A stretch of DNA of 35,184 bases from RI-43 sp033764725 (GCA_033764725.1 JANRIR010000049.1:1-35184); one strand, 5' to 3'; positions 7,823 through 17,511 are shown, counted from the stretch's first letter. Numbers and translations: made by a program. Notes: generated from the sequence alone by a model not told the origin.

Positions 7823-10432
7823 ATGACTGTCGTCGTCGTCGAGTCCCCCGCCAAGGCCAAGACGATCAACAAATATTTGGGTCCTGGATTCAAGGTCCTG
7901 GCGTCCTACGGCCACATCCGCGACCTGCCCTCCAAGGACGGTTCGGTGCGGCCGGACGAGGATTTCGCGCTCGACTGGGAGCTCGATTCGGCCTCCGCCA
8001 AGCGCGTGCGCGAAATCGCCGACGCGCTCAAGGACGACGACCGCCTGATCCTCGCGACCGACCCCGACCGCGAGGGCGAGGCGATTTCCTGGCACGTCCT
8101 GGAGGCGCTGAAGAGCCGCAAGGCGCTGAAGGACAAGGACGTCCAGCGCGTCACCTTCAACGCCATCACCAAGGATGCCGTGAAGGCCGCGATGGCCGCG
8201 CCGCGCGACATCGACATGGAATTGGTCGACGCCTATCTGGCGCGACGCGCGCTCGATTATCTCGTCGGCTTTACGCTCTCGCCCGTGCTGTGGCGCAAGC
8301 TGCCGGGCTCGCGCTCGGCGGGGCGCGTGCAATCGGTGGCGCTGCGCATCATCTGCGACCGCGAGCTTGAGATCGAAAAGTTCAAGCCGCAGGAATATTG
8401 GTCGATCGAGGCGCAATTGACGACGCCGCGCGGCGAAACCGTGCTTGCGCGACTCTCCGCGCTCGACGGCAAAACGGTCAAGCGTCTCGACATCGGAGAC
8501 CGCACGACTGCGATGGCCGCACTCGAAGCGGTGAAGCGCGGCGCCTTCAAGGTCGAACGGCTCGAAGCCAAGCCCGTCAAGCGCAACCCGCCGCCGCCCT
8601 TCACGACCTCGACGCTGCAACAGGAGGCCGCCCGCAAGCTCGGCTTCAACGCCTCGCGCACGATGCAGGTCGCGCAGCGCCTCTATGAGGCCGGCTACAT
8701 CACGTACATGCGCACCGACGGCGTCTCGATGGACGACGGCGCGCTGCGCGATCTGCGCGGCGTGATCGGGCGCACCTTCGGCGACCGCTACGTGCCGGAC
8801 GCGCCGCGCCGCTACGCCTCCAAGATCAAGAACGCGCAGGAAGCGCACGAAGCGATCCGCCCGACCGACGCCTCGAACGCGCCGCGCGACATGAGCCTCG
8901 AAGGCGATCAGGCGCGGCTTTACGATCTCGTCTGGAAGCGCGCAGTCGCCTCGCAGATGGAAGCCGCCTCGCTCGAGCGCACCACGGTTGATTTCACGGA
9001 GCCCGCCGGCAAGGTGGAACTGCGCGCCACCGGACAGGTGGTTTTGTTTGACGGATTCCTGAAGCTTTATCAGGAAGGCCGCGACGACGAAGAAGACGAA
9101 GAAAACCGCCGCCTCGCCCCGCTGTCGCTCGGCGAAAAGGTGCAGGTCGCGGACGCGAAGGCCGATCAGCATTTCACCGAGCCGCCGCCGCGCTATTCCG
9201 AAGCGAGCCTGGTGAAGAAGCTCGAAGAGCTCGGCATCGGCCGGCCTTCGACCTATGCGGCGATCCTGGAGAAGCTGCGCGAGCGCAATTATGTGCGCAT
9301 GGACAAGAACCGCTTCATTCCAGACGATCGCGGGCGTCTGGTGACGGCGTTTCTGGAAAATTTCTTCAAGCGCTATGTCGAGTATGATTTCACCGCCGAT
9401 CTCGAGGAGAAGCTCGATTCGGTGGCGGCCGGCGATCTCGCATGGAAGGCGCTGATGCGCGAATTCTGGACCGATTTCTCCGCGGCCGTGGCCGATATCG
9501 GCGAATTGCGCATCGGCGCGGTGCTCGACACGCTCAACGAAGTGCTCGGCCCGCACATCTTTCCCGAACGCGAGGATGGATCTGCGCCGCGCTCCTGCCC
9601 AACCTGCAAGGAAGGCACGCTGTCGCTGCGGCTCGGCAAGTTCGGCGCCTTCATCGGCTGCTCGAACTATCCGGAGTGCAAATACACCCGGCAACTCACG
9701 CAAGGCGAAGACGCCGCCGCTGCGCTTCCCGCGGAAGGCAAGGTGTTGGGCCAGGATGCAGCGACGGGCGAAAATGTTCTGCTGAAATCCGGCCGGTTCG
9801 GAATCTATGTGCAATTGGGCGACGGCGAAAAGCCCAAGCGCGCCTCGCTGCCGAAGGGCTGGGACGCTGAAACGCTCGATCTCGAACGCGCGATCCGCCT
9901 CTTGATGCTGCCGCGCGAAGTGGGCCCCCATCCCAGCGACGGCGAGATGATCCTCGCCGGCCTTGGCCGCTACGGCCCATATTTACAGAAAGGCAAAACA
10001 TACGCCAATCTGCCGGGCATCGACGACGTGTTCGAGATTCAAATGAACCGCGCCGTCGCGGTGATCGACGAGAAGCTCGCCGGCGGCGGACGCGGGCGCT
10101 TCGGCCGCGGCGCGACCGTCGCTGCGCTGAAAGAACTCGGCGAAAGCCCGGTGACGGGCAAGATGGTCAAGGTGATGCCGGGGCGCTACGGCCCCTATGT
10201 CACCGACGGCGCGACCAACGCAACCGTGCCCAAAGAGATCAAGCCGGAAGACCTGACCTTCGACCAGGCCCTGCCGCTCTTGGAAGCGCGCGCTGGCGCC
10301 GGCGGCAAAAAGAAAAAGCCCGCGCGCGGCAATGGTTCCGAAAAAGCGAAAGCAGCAGCTACGCCGAAAAAAGCGCCGGCGAAAAAAGCCGCCGCAAAAA
10401 AAGCCGCGCCAAAGAAGAAAGCGGCGGGGTGA
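7823..10432 (+). CDS. topA: DNA topoisomerase I
   Basis: An 869-residue type IA topoisomerase that relaxes negative supercoils. The N-terminal Toprim domain carries E7 (VVVVESPAKAK) and the acidic metal site D80-P-D82-R-E84. The catalytic tyrosine is Y295 in ITYMRTDG. A four-cysteine zinc ribbon starts at C592 (CPTCKEGT...CSNYPEC), followed by two or three GRFGIYVQ/GRYGPYV-type C-terminal repeats. The last 45 or so residues are a lysine/alanine-rich tail, expected to bind DNA. The ATG at 7823 is chosen because the family N-terminus is MxVVVVESPAKAKTI; the longer frame from 7790 adds non-family residues. It is followed by rnr in the same direction, separated by a palindromic repeat. Confidence 0.96.
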   Translation: MTVVVVESPAKAKTINKYLGPGFKVLASYGHIRDLPSKDGSVRPDEDFALDWELDSASAKRVREIADALKDDDRLILATDPDREGEAISWHVLEALKSRKALKDKDVQRVTFNAITKDAVKAAMAAPRDIDMELVDAYLARRALDYLVGFTLSPVLWRKLPGSRSAGRVQSVALRIICDRELEIEKFKPQEYWSIEAQLTTPRGETVLARLSALDGKTVKRLDIGDRTTAMAALEAVKRGAFKVERLEAKPVKRNPPPPFTTSTLQQEAARKLGFNASRTMQVAQRLYEAGYITYMRTDGVSMDDGALRDLRGVIGRTFGDRYVPDAPRRYASKIKNAQEAHEAIRPTDASNAPRDMSLEGDQARLYDLVWKRAVASQMEAASLERTTVDFTEPAGKVELRATGQVVLFDGFLKLYQEGRDDEEDEENRRLAPLSLGEKVQVADAKADQHFTEPPPRYSEASLVKKLEELGIGRPSTYAAILEKLRERNYVRMDKNRFIPDDRGRLVTAFLENFFKRYVEYDFTADLEEKLDSVAAGDLAWKALMREFWTDFSAAVADIGELRIGAVLDTLNEVLGPHIFPEREDGSAPRSCPTCKEGTLSLRLGKFGAFIGCSNYPECKYTRQLTQGEDAAAALPAEGKVLGQDAATGENVLLKSGRFGIYVQLGDGEKPKRASLPKGWDAETLDLERAIRLLMLPREVGPHPSDGEMILAGLGRYGPYLQKGKTYANLPGIDDVFEIQMNRAVAVIDEKLAGGGRGRFGRGATVAALKELGESPVTGKMVKVMPGRYGPYVTDGATNATVPKEIKPEDLTFDQALPLLEARAGAGGKKKKPARGNGSEKAKAAATPKKAPAKKAAAKKAAPKKKAAG

Positions 10433-10447
10433 AGAGCCCACCGCTCT

Positions 10448-10577
10448 CCTTCTCCCCTTGTGGGAGAGGGTGGCCCGAAGGGCCGGATGAGGGGTGCTTG
10501 CTCGACCTCGCAAAACCGAGCGCCATCACCTCTCGCCTGTCTCGACGTTTCGCCTCGAGCCCACAAGGGGAGAGGGA
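10448..10577. repeat. Inverted palindromic repeat pair (family A) in the topA-rnr gap
   Basis: The left copy (10448-10496) closely matches the one at 3639-3690: CCTTCTCCCC hairpin, GGCCCGAAGGGCC stem, then GGATGAGGGGTG. The right copy is degenerate and recognisable mainly by ACAAGGGGAGAGGGA at 10563-10577. The element fills most of the topA-rnr spacer, so it could end topA transcription or protect the mRNA 3' end. Its right edge supplies the purine run closest to the rnr start. Confidence 0.7.
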
Positions 10578-10589
10578 CAGCGCCCCGCC

Positions 10590-12845
10590 ATGACCCGCAA
10601 GCCGCGCCCGCCCCGCCCGCCGCTGACGAAAAAGCTGGTGCTCGACGCCATCGAGCGCGCCGGCGGCGTCGGCCACAAGCGCGACATCGCGCGGCTGCTT
10701 GACGTCGCGCCGGACGAAAAATCAAGCTTGCGCCAAATTTTGCGCGAACTGGAAAACGAAGGCGCGCTTGGCCGCACCGGGCGGCGTACGTTCCAGAGCG
10801 CATCGGCGTTGCCGCAAGGCGGCGTGCTCGAGATCGTCGATCGCGATACGGATGGCGAATTGCTCGGCCGCTTCCGCAGCGAAGAGGGCCTGTTCGGCCC
10901 CGTCGTGCGCATCGCGCCGGGCGACGGCCGCGCGCGCGCCGGCGAAGCGGCGATCGGCGTGGGCGACCGGGTGCTTGTCAAGATCGGCAAGGATCAGGAC
11001 GGCCCGGTCGCGCGCGTCATCAAGCGTCTCGGGCAAAGCGCGCACCGCATCCTCGGCGTGTTTCACGCCAACGAAAAGTTTCCCGGCGGCCGCGTGGAGC
11101 CGGCGGACCGCAAGGCGCGCCACGACCTGATCATTCTGCCCGAACACCAGTTCGACGCGCAGGATGGCGATCTTGTCCTCGTGGAGCTGGCGCAAGGCGC
11201 GCGCCCGCACGGCCCCAAGCGTGGAATCGTGAAAGAGATCGTCGGCCGGCAGGACGATCCCCGCGCCGCCTCGATCCTGGCGATCCACACGCACGGCATC
11301 CCCATGGGCTTCACGCCGGAGGAGGAAAAACAGGCCGCCGCCGCGCAACCCGCGACGCTGAAAGGCCGCACCGATCTGCGCGATCTGCCGCTGATCACCA
11401 TCGATCCCGAAGACGCGCGCGATCACGACGACGCGGTGTTTGCGCAAGCCGATGACGATCCGAAAAATCCCGGCGGCTTCCGCGTCTGGGTCGCGATCGC
11501 CGACGTCGCGCTCTACGTGACGCCGGCTTCGCCGCTCGATCGCGGCGCGCTCAAGCGCGGAAACTCGACCTACTTTCCCGATCGTGTCGCGCCGATGCTG
11601 CCGGAAACGCTGTCCGCCGATTTGTGCAGTCTGCGCGAGGCGGAGGAACGCGCCTGCCTTGCGGTGGAGATGATCTTCAACGCCGCGGGACAGAAGATTC
11701 GGCACCGCTTCGCGCGCGGCCTGATGAAATCCGCCGCGAAATTGTCCTACGGCCAGGCGCAAGCCGCGATCGACGGCAAGCCCGACGTCAAGACCGCGCC
11801 GCTGATCGATCCCGTGTTGAAGCCGCTTTGGGCCGCTTACGCCTGCGCGACGAAGGGCCGGCTGGCGCGCAGTCCGCTCGAGATCGACAGCGCCGAGCAC
11901 CGCATCACTTTCGATGCGGACGGAAAGGTCTCCGGCGTGCGCCGGCGCGAGCGCTTCGATGCACACAAGCTCATCGAAGAATTCATGATCCAGGCCAATG
12001 TGTGCGCGGCAGAGACGCTGGAGGACAAGCGCACGCCGCTGCTCTACCGCGTGCACGATCGCCCGAGCGACGAGAAGATCGCCGCGCTCAGCGATTTTCT
12101 GCAGACGGTGAGCCTCTCCTGGTCCAAGGGGCAGGTGGTGAACGCAGCCCGGTTCAACCGCATCCTTGAGCTCGCGAACAAGACCGAGCATGCCGACATC
12201 GTCAACGAAGTCGTGTTGCGCACGCAGGCGCAGGCGATCTACGCGCCCGACAATATCGGCCATTTCGGGCTGAATCTTGCGAAATATGCGCACTTTACCT
12301 CGCCCATCCGCCGGTACGCCGATCTCGTCGTGCATCGCGCGCTGATCCGCGCGCTGGGCTTCGGCGGCGATGGTTTGACCGAGGAAGAAACATCGCGGCT
12401 GCAGGAGACGGCTGAACACATCACGATGTGCGAGCGCCGCTCGATGGCGGCCGAGCGCGATGCGACCGCGCGCTATATCGCAGCCTTCCTCGCCGACCGC
12501 GTCGGCGCGACGTTTGAGGGCCGCATCAGCGGGGTGACGCGTTTCGGCCTGTTCATCCGCCTCGACGAAACCCAGGCCGACGGTCTCGCGCCCATCTCCA
12601 CGCTCGGCCCCGAGCGTTGGATCCATGACGAAGCCGCCCACGCGCTCGTCGGCGAACGCAGCGGACGGCGGTATCTGCTTGGTCAGCGCGTCGAGGTGCG
12701 CCTCGAGGATGCGGCGCCGGTGTCGGGCGGCCTGGTGTTTTTCGTGCTCACCGATCCGCTTCCGCCCGATCCGAACGCGCGCCGCACGCCCGCGCCGCGC
12801 CGCCAAGGCTTCCGCCCGCCCCCGCGCGGCAAGCGGCGGCGCTGA
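10590..12845 (+). CDS. rnr: Ribonuclease R
   Basis: A 751-residue processive 3'-5' exoribonuclease of the RNB family that degrades structured RNA in the cytoplasm. Domains in order: an N-terminal winged helix (about 10-75), cold-shock-type OB folds (about 75-225), the catalytic RNB domain (about 260-600), an S1 domain (about 640-720) and a basic, arginine/proline-rich tail. The metal-binding site is D272, D278, D280 and D281 in IDPEDARDHDDAV. The HFTSPIRRYADLVVHR segment is also diagnostic. The ATG at 10590 is the first after the repeat; the only purine-rich run upstream (GGGGAGAGGGA) ends 12-13 bases before it. The length matches alphaproteobacterial orthologues. Confidence 0.95.
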   Translation: MTRKPRPPRPPLTKKLVLDAIERAGGVGHKRDIARLLDVAPDEKSSLRQILRELENEGALGRTGRRTFQSASALPQGGVLEIVDRDTDGELLGRFRSEEGLFGPVVRIAPGDGRARAGEAAIGVGDRVLVKIGKDQDGPVARVIKRLGQSAHRILGVFHANEKFPGGRVEPADRKARHDLIILPEHQFDAQDGDLVLVELAQGARPHGPKRGIVKEIVGRQDDPRAASILAIHTHGIPMGFTPEEEKQAAAAQPATLKGRTDLRDLPLITIDPEDARDHDDAVFAQADDDPKNPGGFRVWVAIADVALYVTPASPLDRGALKRGNSTYFPDRVAPMLPETLSADLCSLREAEERACLAVEMIFNAAGQKIRHRFARGLMKSAAKLSYGQAQAAIDGKPDVKTAPLIDPVLKPLWAAYACATKGRLARSPLEIDSAEHRITFDADGKVSGVRRRERFDAHKLIEEFMIQANVCAAETLEDKRTPLLYRVHDRPSDEKIAALSDFLQTVSLSWSKGQVVNAARFNRILELANKTEHADIVNEVVLRTQAQAIYAPDNIGHFGLNLAKYAHFTSPIRRYADLVVHRALIRALGFGGDGLTEEETSRLQETAEHITMCERRSMAAERDATARYIAAFLADRVGATFEGRISGVTRFGLFIRLDETQADGLAPISTLGPERWIHDEAAHALVGERSGRRYLLGQRVEVRLEDAAPVSGGLVFFVLTDPLPPDPNARRTPAPRRQGFRPPPRGKRRR

Positions 12846-12911
12846 TCGCGCGCCATGCCGTGGCGGCGCCCGGGTAGCAACGGTGCGCGGCGATCCGATA
12901 CACTGAAGGTC

Positions 12912-13625
12912 ATGACCGACCGCGACGACGCGCCCTTCGATCCTGCCGACCCGACGCGCCCGGCGAAGGCGCCGCGGCCGCGCGACGCCGCCACGCTGAT
13001 CCTCATCCGCACCACGCGCGAAGGCCCGCGCGTGCTGATGGGCCAGCGCTCGAAGGGGCATGTGTTCATGCCTGACAAATGGGTGTTCCCCGGCGGCGCG
13101 GTGGATCGCGCCGACGCCGCAGCGCCGGCGGCGAGCGAACTGACCCCGTCGTGCGAGGCCCGGCTGCGCGCAGAGGGCGCACGCCGCGCGCCGCGCGCCT
13201 TTCCTTTGGCGGCGGTGCGCGAAACCTGGGAGGAAACGGGCCTCATCGTCGGCCGCCGCGGCGCGCCGGCGGTGAAGGCGCCGCCCGGCTGGGAGAGCTA
13301 TCTCGCCGCCGATGCTGCACCCGAATTGGCGAAGCTCACCTTCATCTGCCGCGCCATCACCCCGCCCTATCGCCCGCGCCGCTTCGACGCGCGCTTCTTC
13401 ATGGCGCATGCCGAAGAGGTGCTGATGGACGACCGCCCCATCGGCGGCGGCCCGGAATTATTGCACACCGAATGGTTCGCGCTCGACGACGCGCTGAAGC
13501 TCGATCTGCCGAGCGTGACGCGCTTCGTGCTCGGCGAAGTGCAGGAGCGCCTGAAGGGTGAAGCGCTCGCGCCGCCGTTCCTGCGCTGGTCGCGCGGTGG
13601 GCATAGGATGGACCGTCTGCACTAA
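12912..13625 (+). CDS. Nudix hydrolase
   Basis: A 237-residue Nudix-fold hydrolase, expected to cleave a nucleoside diphosphate linked to another moiety. The first half of the Nudix box (FPGGAVDRAD) is separated from the second half (RETWEETGL, near residues 103-111) by an alanine/arginine-rich insert; this split box is seen in other alphaproteobacterial members next to rnr. The rest continues as a normal fold with FDARFFMA and LHTEWFALDDAL. I start it at 12912, where an AGG lies very close to the ATG; an in-frame ATG at 12855 would add 19 residues of poor quality. It sits 66 bases after rnr in the same direction. The substrate is unknown. Confidence 0.86.
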   Translation: MTDRDDAPFDPADPTRPAKAPRPRDAATLILIRTTREGPRVLMGQRSKGHVFMPDKWVFPGGAVDRADAAAPAASELTPSCEARLRAEGARRAPRAFPLAAVRETWEETGLIVGRRGAPAVKAPPGWESYLAADAAPELAKLTFICRAITPPYRPRRFDARFFMAHAEEVLMDDRPIGGGPELLHTEWFALDDALKLDLPSVTRFVLGEVQERLKGEALAPPFLRWSRGGHRMDRLH

Positions 13626-13630
13626 ACGCG

Positions 13631-13755
13631 ACGCCCCCTCCGGCCGCTGCGCGGCCACCTCCCCCGTTTTACGGAGGAGGAAACATTTGCAGCGTTTTGT
13701 TCTTTTCCTCCCCCGCATGCGGGGGAGGTGTCGCCGCAGGCGACGGAGGGGGCGT
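13631..13755. repeat. Palindromic intergenic repeat (family B), best-preserved copy
   Basis: Outer arms ACGCCCCCTCC and GGAGGGGGCGT pair end to end. Between them are GGCCGCTGCGCGGCC, a stem of CCTCCCCCG with CGGAGGAGG, a short A/T-rich centre, and a second stem CCTCCCCCGC with GCGGGGGAGG. It fills the gap between the convergent Nudix and TonB-receptor genes and would terminate transcription in both directions. Confidence 0.8.
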
Positions 13756-13769
13756 GACGCGCAACGCCC

Positions 13770-16052
13770 TCAAAAGTCCGCCGACACCGTCAATTGATAG
13801 GTGCGTGCGGGGCCAGGCCGGAACGACGCAAGCCCCGTCGTGCCGACATTGATCGTGCCGAGATAATCCTCGTCGGTCAGGTTATCGACATTGAAGCGCA
13901 CGCGCACATATCGGAACGGGCCTTCCGAAACGCCATCGCCGCCGAGATCGAGATAAGCGTTGAGCACGGTGTAGCCGTCCACCGTTTCGCTGTTGACGAA
14001 ATTGGTGAAGCGTTCGCCGACATAGCGCGCGGACAGATTGAACACCGCCCACGCGGTCGGCTCTATCGTGACGCCGCCCTGCACCGTCCATTCCGGGCTG
14101 TCGGGCACGGTGTTGCCGGCAAGCCGAAGCGTGGAATAGCCGTCCTGGAACTCCACGACATTGTACGAGGCGTTGGCGTTGAGATAGACGCGGTCTTCGA
14201 AAACCGCCGGCTCCCAGATGCCGCTCAGCTCGACGCCCGTCGATTCCACGCCGCCGACATTCTGGAAGAAGGTCTCCGTCGTCGTGCTGCCCGGCACCAC
14301 CGCCGCGAAGCTCTGCAGCCGGTTGTCGAACGTCGTCTTGTAGATCGAGATCGCGCCGTTGAAGGTCGGCCGGTTGGTGCGGATGCCGATTTCGTAATTG
14401 GTCGCCGTCTCCGCATCGGGGCCGGGCGCCGCCGGACTCGCCGCGGAGAAGATGTCGTCGGCGCCGCGCGGCAAAGCGAGGTTTTCCGCGTAAGAGCCGA
14501 AGATTTGCTCCGTTCCCGTGATGTTGAACACGAAGCCCGCCTGCGGCAGGAACCAATCCTCGTAGATGTCGGTCAGGCGCGGCTGCCGATTTGCGATATA
14601 GTCGCCGGGATTGCGATAGCCCTGGATGGAATAATCCACCTGCAGGCCCTTCGCGCCGAGCTCGATGCTGAGACGATCGTCGAACACGCTGATCGTATCG
14701 GACAGATAGAATTGCACGGTGTCGCGCACCGAGGTGTAATCGCGCTGCAGATGCACCGGTTCATTGAGCAGCGGCGCGCCCGCCGGGTTGCCGCCGGCCT
14801 GATTATAGCGCGCCTGGGTACGGCGATAATCGTCGGTTTCAAGCCACACGCCCGCCTGGATGCGATGCGCGCCGGCCTCGATCTCGACGCCGCCGACGAC
14901 GCCGCGGCGTTCGCCTTCGACCGTCGACAAGCCGTATTGCAGGCCGCGCGGCGCCGTCAGCCCCGGCACCACGAGACGCTGGGCGTTGTACGAGGTGAGC
15001 GATGTCGCGTACGCTTCCGGCGACACGCCATAGCCGTCCTTGTTCTCGTAATAGACCGTGCTGCGCAGCGTGATCGCATCGCTGAGCGGCGCCGTTCCAG
15101 ACAGGGCGAGCAACGTGTCCGAACGCTGGTTCACCGCCTGCAGATAATATTGATTGTGCAGCGTGTTGGAGAACGGCACGCCCGCGGTCGTGGCCGGCAG
15201 ATCGGGCACATAGGGCAGATAGCCGAACTCGCGACCGCTGCGGCCGAACGCATCGCCGGCGCGGCCTTCATATTGCGCGCGCGTGATCGAGGGCGTGTCG
15301 AAATCGAAGAAGTCGTTATAGACGCCCTGCAGCGTCAACTCATAGCCGGCGGCGTTCGCAAACCGGATCTTGCCCTCGATGTGCTCGCGATCGATCGTTC
15401 CGGGGCCCCGCCACAAATTGCTGTCGATCTGCGACCGGCTCACATACGCCGAAAAGCCGTTCCATTCGCCGCTTTCCAGGCGCACGAAGCTGCGGCTCAA
15501 TTCATCGCTGCCGATGGTTTGCGCGATTGTGACCCCAGGCTCCAGGCTTGGCGACACGGTGAAATATTGAACGATCGGGCCGAGCGAGGCGTAGCTCGGC
15601 AGCGAGACGCCGCCCGCACCCTGGCTCGCGGTGACGCGCAACAGATTTTCATTGTCGACATAGCGAAAGATCGGGCTGCCGCCGAACTGGTCGGAGCGCC
15701 CCATCGGCACGCCGTCGAGCAGAAAGCCGATCTGCTGAAAATTGAACGCGCGCACGAAAACCGAATTGCCGAACTCGTAGAGCCCCAGCGCATCGTTCGC
15801 CTGGACATTGAAGCCGGGCAGGCTTTCCAGCATCTTCAACCCGGAGATGCCCGCCGGCGCCGACAGCAGCGCCTCGCGCGTGATCGAAATCGTGTTGCGC
15901 GTCTGATCGGTGCCGATGGCGATCGTCGCTTCCGACACGCGCCGCCCGGTCACCACGATCTCTTCTTCGCTTGCGCTCTCCTGCGCGGCCGCCGGCGCCG
16001 TCATCAGCGCCGCGATCACCCCGCCCAACGCCCAGCGCGCCGCCTTGAACAT
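13770..16052 (-). CDS. TonB-dependent outer-membrane receptor 1
   Basis: A 760-residue TonB-dependent transporter. Residues 1-24 are a Sec signal peptide ending AAAQ; then comes an EEEIVVTGRR stretch typical of the region before the plug in this family, a plug domain (to about 160) with a DGVPMG segment, and a long beta-barrel ending in an aromatic residue (VSADF), the usual sign for BAM-mediated insertion. I use the ATG at 16052, with GGGGA eight bases upstream; a GTG at 16067 is an alternative. The M19 dipeptidase gene lies 100 bases upstream on the same strand, so the two may form a peptide-uptake unit, but no ligand is evident in the sequence. Confidence 0.9.
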   Translation of the reverse strand: MFKAARWALGGVIAALMTAPAAAQESASEEEIVVTGRRVSEATIAIGTDQTRNTISITREALLSAPAGISGLKMLESLPGFNVQANDALGLYEFGNSVFVRAFNFQQIGFLLDGVPMGRSDQFGGSPIFRYVDNENLLRVTASQGAGGVSLPSYASLGPIVQYFTVSPSLEPGVTIAQTIGSDELSRSFVRLESGEWNGFSAYVSRSQIDSNLWRGPGTIDREHIEGKIRFANAAGYELTLQGVYNDFFDFDTPSITRAQYEGRAGDAFGRSGREFGYLPYVPDLPATTAGVPFSNTLHNQYYLQAVNQRSDTLLALSGTAPLSDAITLRSTVYYENKDGYGVSPEAYATSLTSYNAQRLVVPGLTAPRGLQYGLSTVEGERRGVVGGVEIEAGAHRIQAGVWLETDDYRRTQARYNQAGGNPAGAPLLNEPVHLQRDYTSVRDTVQFYLSDTISVFDDRLSIELGAKGLQVDYSIQGYRNPGDYIANRQPRLTDIYEDWFLPQAGFVFNITGTEQIFGSYAENLALPRGADDIFSAASPAAPGPDAETATNYEIGIRTNRPTFNGAISIYKTTFDNRLQSFAAVVPGSTTTETFFQNVGGVESTGVELSGIWEPAVFEDRVYLNANASYNVVEFQDGYSTLRLAGNTVPDSPEWTVQGGVTIEPTAWAVFNLSARYVGERFTNFVNSETVDGYTVLNAYLDLGGDGVSEGPFRYVRVRFNVDNLTDEDYLGTINVGTTGLASFRPGPARTYQLTVSADF

Positions 16053-16152
16053 CTGTTTTGTCCCCACGAAACCAAATTCAGCCTATGCTGCGGCGATGCC
16101 TGGCGATGAGAAGCGCGTGCGCGCCGCAGCGACGATTTCAACGTCGCGCGCC

Positions 16153-17364
16153 TCAGGATTGGGCGGCGAGCGCCTGCGCCTGCCCCAAAACGCGCAAGAC
16201 ATTGCCGCTCCAGAGCTTGGCGATGTCGGCGTTGCTATAGCCGCGGCGCAGCAATTCGGCGGTGACCGCGCGAGCTTCGCCGGCGTTTCGCCACCCTTCG
16301 ACGCCGCCGCCATGATTGAAGTCAGAGGCGATGGCGACGTGATCCACCCCAATCCGGCGAATGGCGTAGTCGATTGAATCGACGAACTCCGACACGGTCG
16401 CGCGCGGCTGCAGCGCCTGCGTTTCGCGGCCCATCGCCTGACGCTGTTCAGCGGTGAGGCCTTCATAACCGTTCACGGCGCCGTACCGCGCGCGGATCTC
16501 CCGGATCTGCGCCTGCACCTCCGGCGGCGTAGCGCGAAGATAGCTGCTGAACGCCACGACGCCGACGACGCCGCCCTTGGCCCGGATCGCGTCGAGTTCT
16601 TCGTCGGTCAGGTTGCGGGGGCTGTCGACGCGCCCGCGCACGCCGCTGTGGGAGGCGATCACCGGCGCGCGCGAGAGCGCCACGGTCTGCAGCAGCGCCG
16701 GCGTCGAGAGTTGCGACACGTCGAGCAGGATCCCGAGGCGATTGGCTTCCGCCACCGCCGCGCGCCCGAGCGGCGACAGCCCACCATGCTCGCCGGCTTG
16801 GTCGCGCGGTTGCGGGCGCGAAGAATCCGCGAACGCATTGTTGCCCGCATGGGTGAAGCCGAGCACGCGCACGCCGCGCGCATGCAGGCGGGCGATCTCG
16901 CCGACATCCTCGCCGAACGGATAGACGTTGAGCAGGCCGACGACGATGGCGGTGCGGCCTGCGCCCGCGATGCGACGAACATCGCGCGGCGTGCGGGCGA
17001 TTTCCACCCGCCCCGGATTGTTGCTGGCCAACGCAAGGATCGCATCGAGCTTGGCGTCGGCCTCGGCGCGGGCGCGGGCATAGGCTTCCGGCGTGCGAGG
17101 CCCTTGCGGCACGAAGACGGACACGATGGCGGCGTCCACGCCGCCTGCGCGCAAAAGATCGATCGAGGCGTCGTCCTGGCCTGTCGGCGCCGGCGCCGCG
17201 GCGCCGTTCCAGTCATAGGGCGCGGGCAGGTCCACATGCGCGTCGAGCACAAGCGTGCGGTCATGCACGCGCGGCGCCTGGGCCGAGCGGTCCTGCGCCA
17301 GGGCGGGCGCTGCGGCGAGGAGCGCTGCGAGCGAGATCAGCGAAGCGCGACGGTTCAGGGTCAT
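16153..17364 (-). CDS. Exported M19 (membrane dipeptidase) family protein
   Basis: A 403-residue protein of peptidase family M19, zinc enzymes that hydrolyse dipeptides. A signal peptide ending ALAQ (about residue 24) predicts the periplasm. Metal-site motifs seen are HVD (H43, D45), THAGNN, SHSG and SDFNHGG. At the place where the family usually has a bridging glutamate (GVEGGH or GLENGY patterns) this protein reads GLLNVY, with L145, so hydrolysis by the usual mechanism is uncertain. The ATG at 17364 has a strong AGGAGG Shine-Dalgarno at good spacing; an upstream ATG at 17400 adds no useful sequence. It precedes TonB receptor 1 on the same strand, 100 bases apart. Confidence 0.85.
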   Translation of the reverse strand: MTLNRRASLISLAALLAAAPALAQDRSAQAPRVHDRTLVLDAHVDLPAPYDWNGAAAPAPTGQDDASIDLLRAGGVDAAIVSVFVPQGPRTPEAYARARAEADAKLDAILALASNNPGRVEIARTPRDVRRIAGAGRTAIVVGLLNVYPFGEDVGEIARLHARGVRVLGFTHAGNNAFADSSRPQPRDQAGEHGGLSPLGRAAVAEANRLGILLDVSQLSTPALLQTVALSRAPVIASHSGVRGRVDSPRNLTDEELDAIRAKGGVVGVVAFSSYLRATPPEVQAQIREIRARYGAVNGYEGLTAEQRQAMGRETQALQPRATVSEFVDSIDYAIRRIGVDHVAIASDFNHGGGVEGWRNAGEARAVTAELLRRGYSNADIAKLWSGNVLRVLGQAQALAAQS

Positions 17365-17511
17365 GTGGTCCTCCTGAAACCACATCAATCCGATCGACAT
17401 AATTTGGACAATGCAGGCTTTGTGGCGCCGGCCTCAGCATCGCTAAAGCCGGCGGCCGAACGCGGCCTGCGCCTTGTTGGCCGGCCCCGGCGCCGCTACA
17501 CACCACCGCGC

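Noticed and set aside
7685..9931. Long minus-strand open frame (748 codons) across topA
   Set aside because: It is a shadow of topA in a GC-rich genome: arginine/histidine-rich, no domain pattern, and topA itself is certain.
10722..13409. Very long minus-strand open frame (895 codons) across rnr and the Nudix gene
   Set aside because: It lies antisense to two clear genes with intact motifs, and its composition is typical of shadow frames.
13794..16109. Plus-strand open frame (771 codons) across TonB receptor 1
   Set aside because: It is antisense to a receptor with signal peptide, plug and barrel; arginine/alanine-rich shadow.
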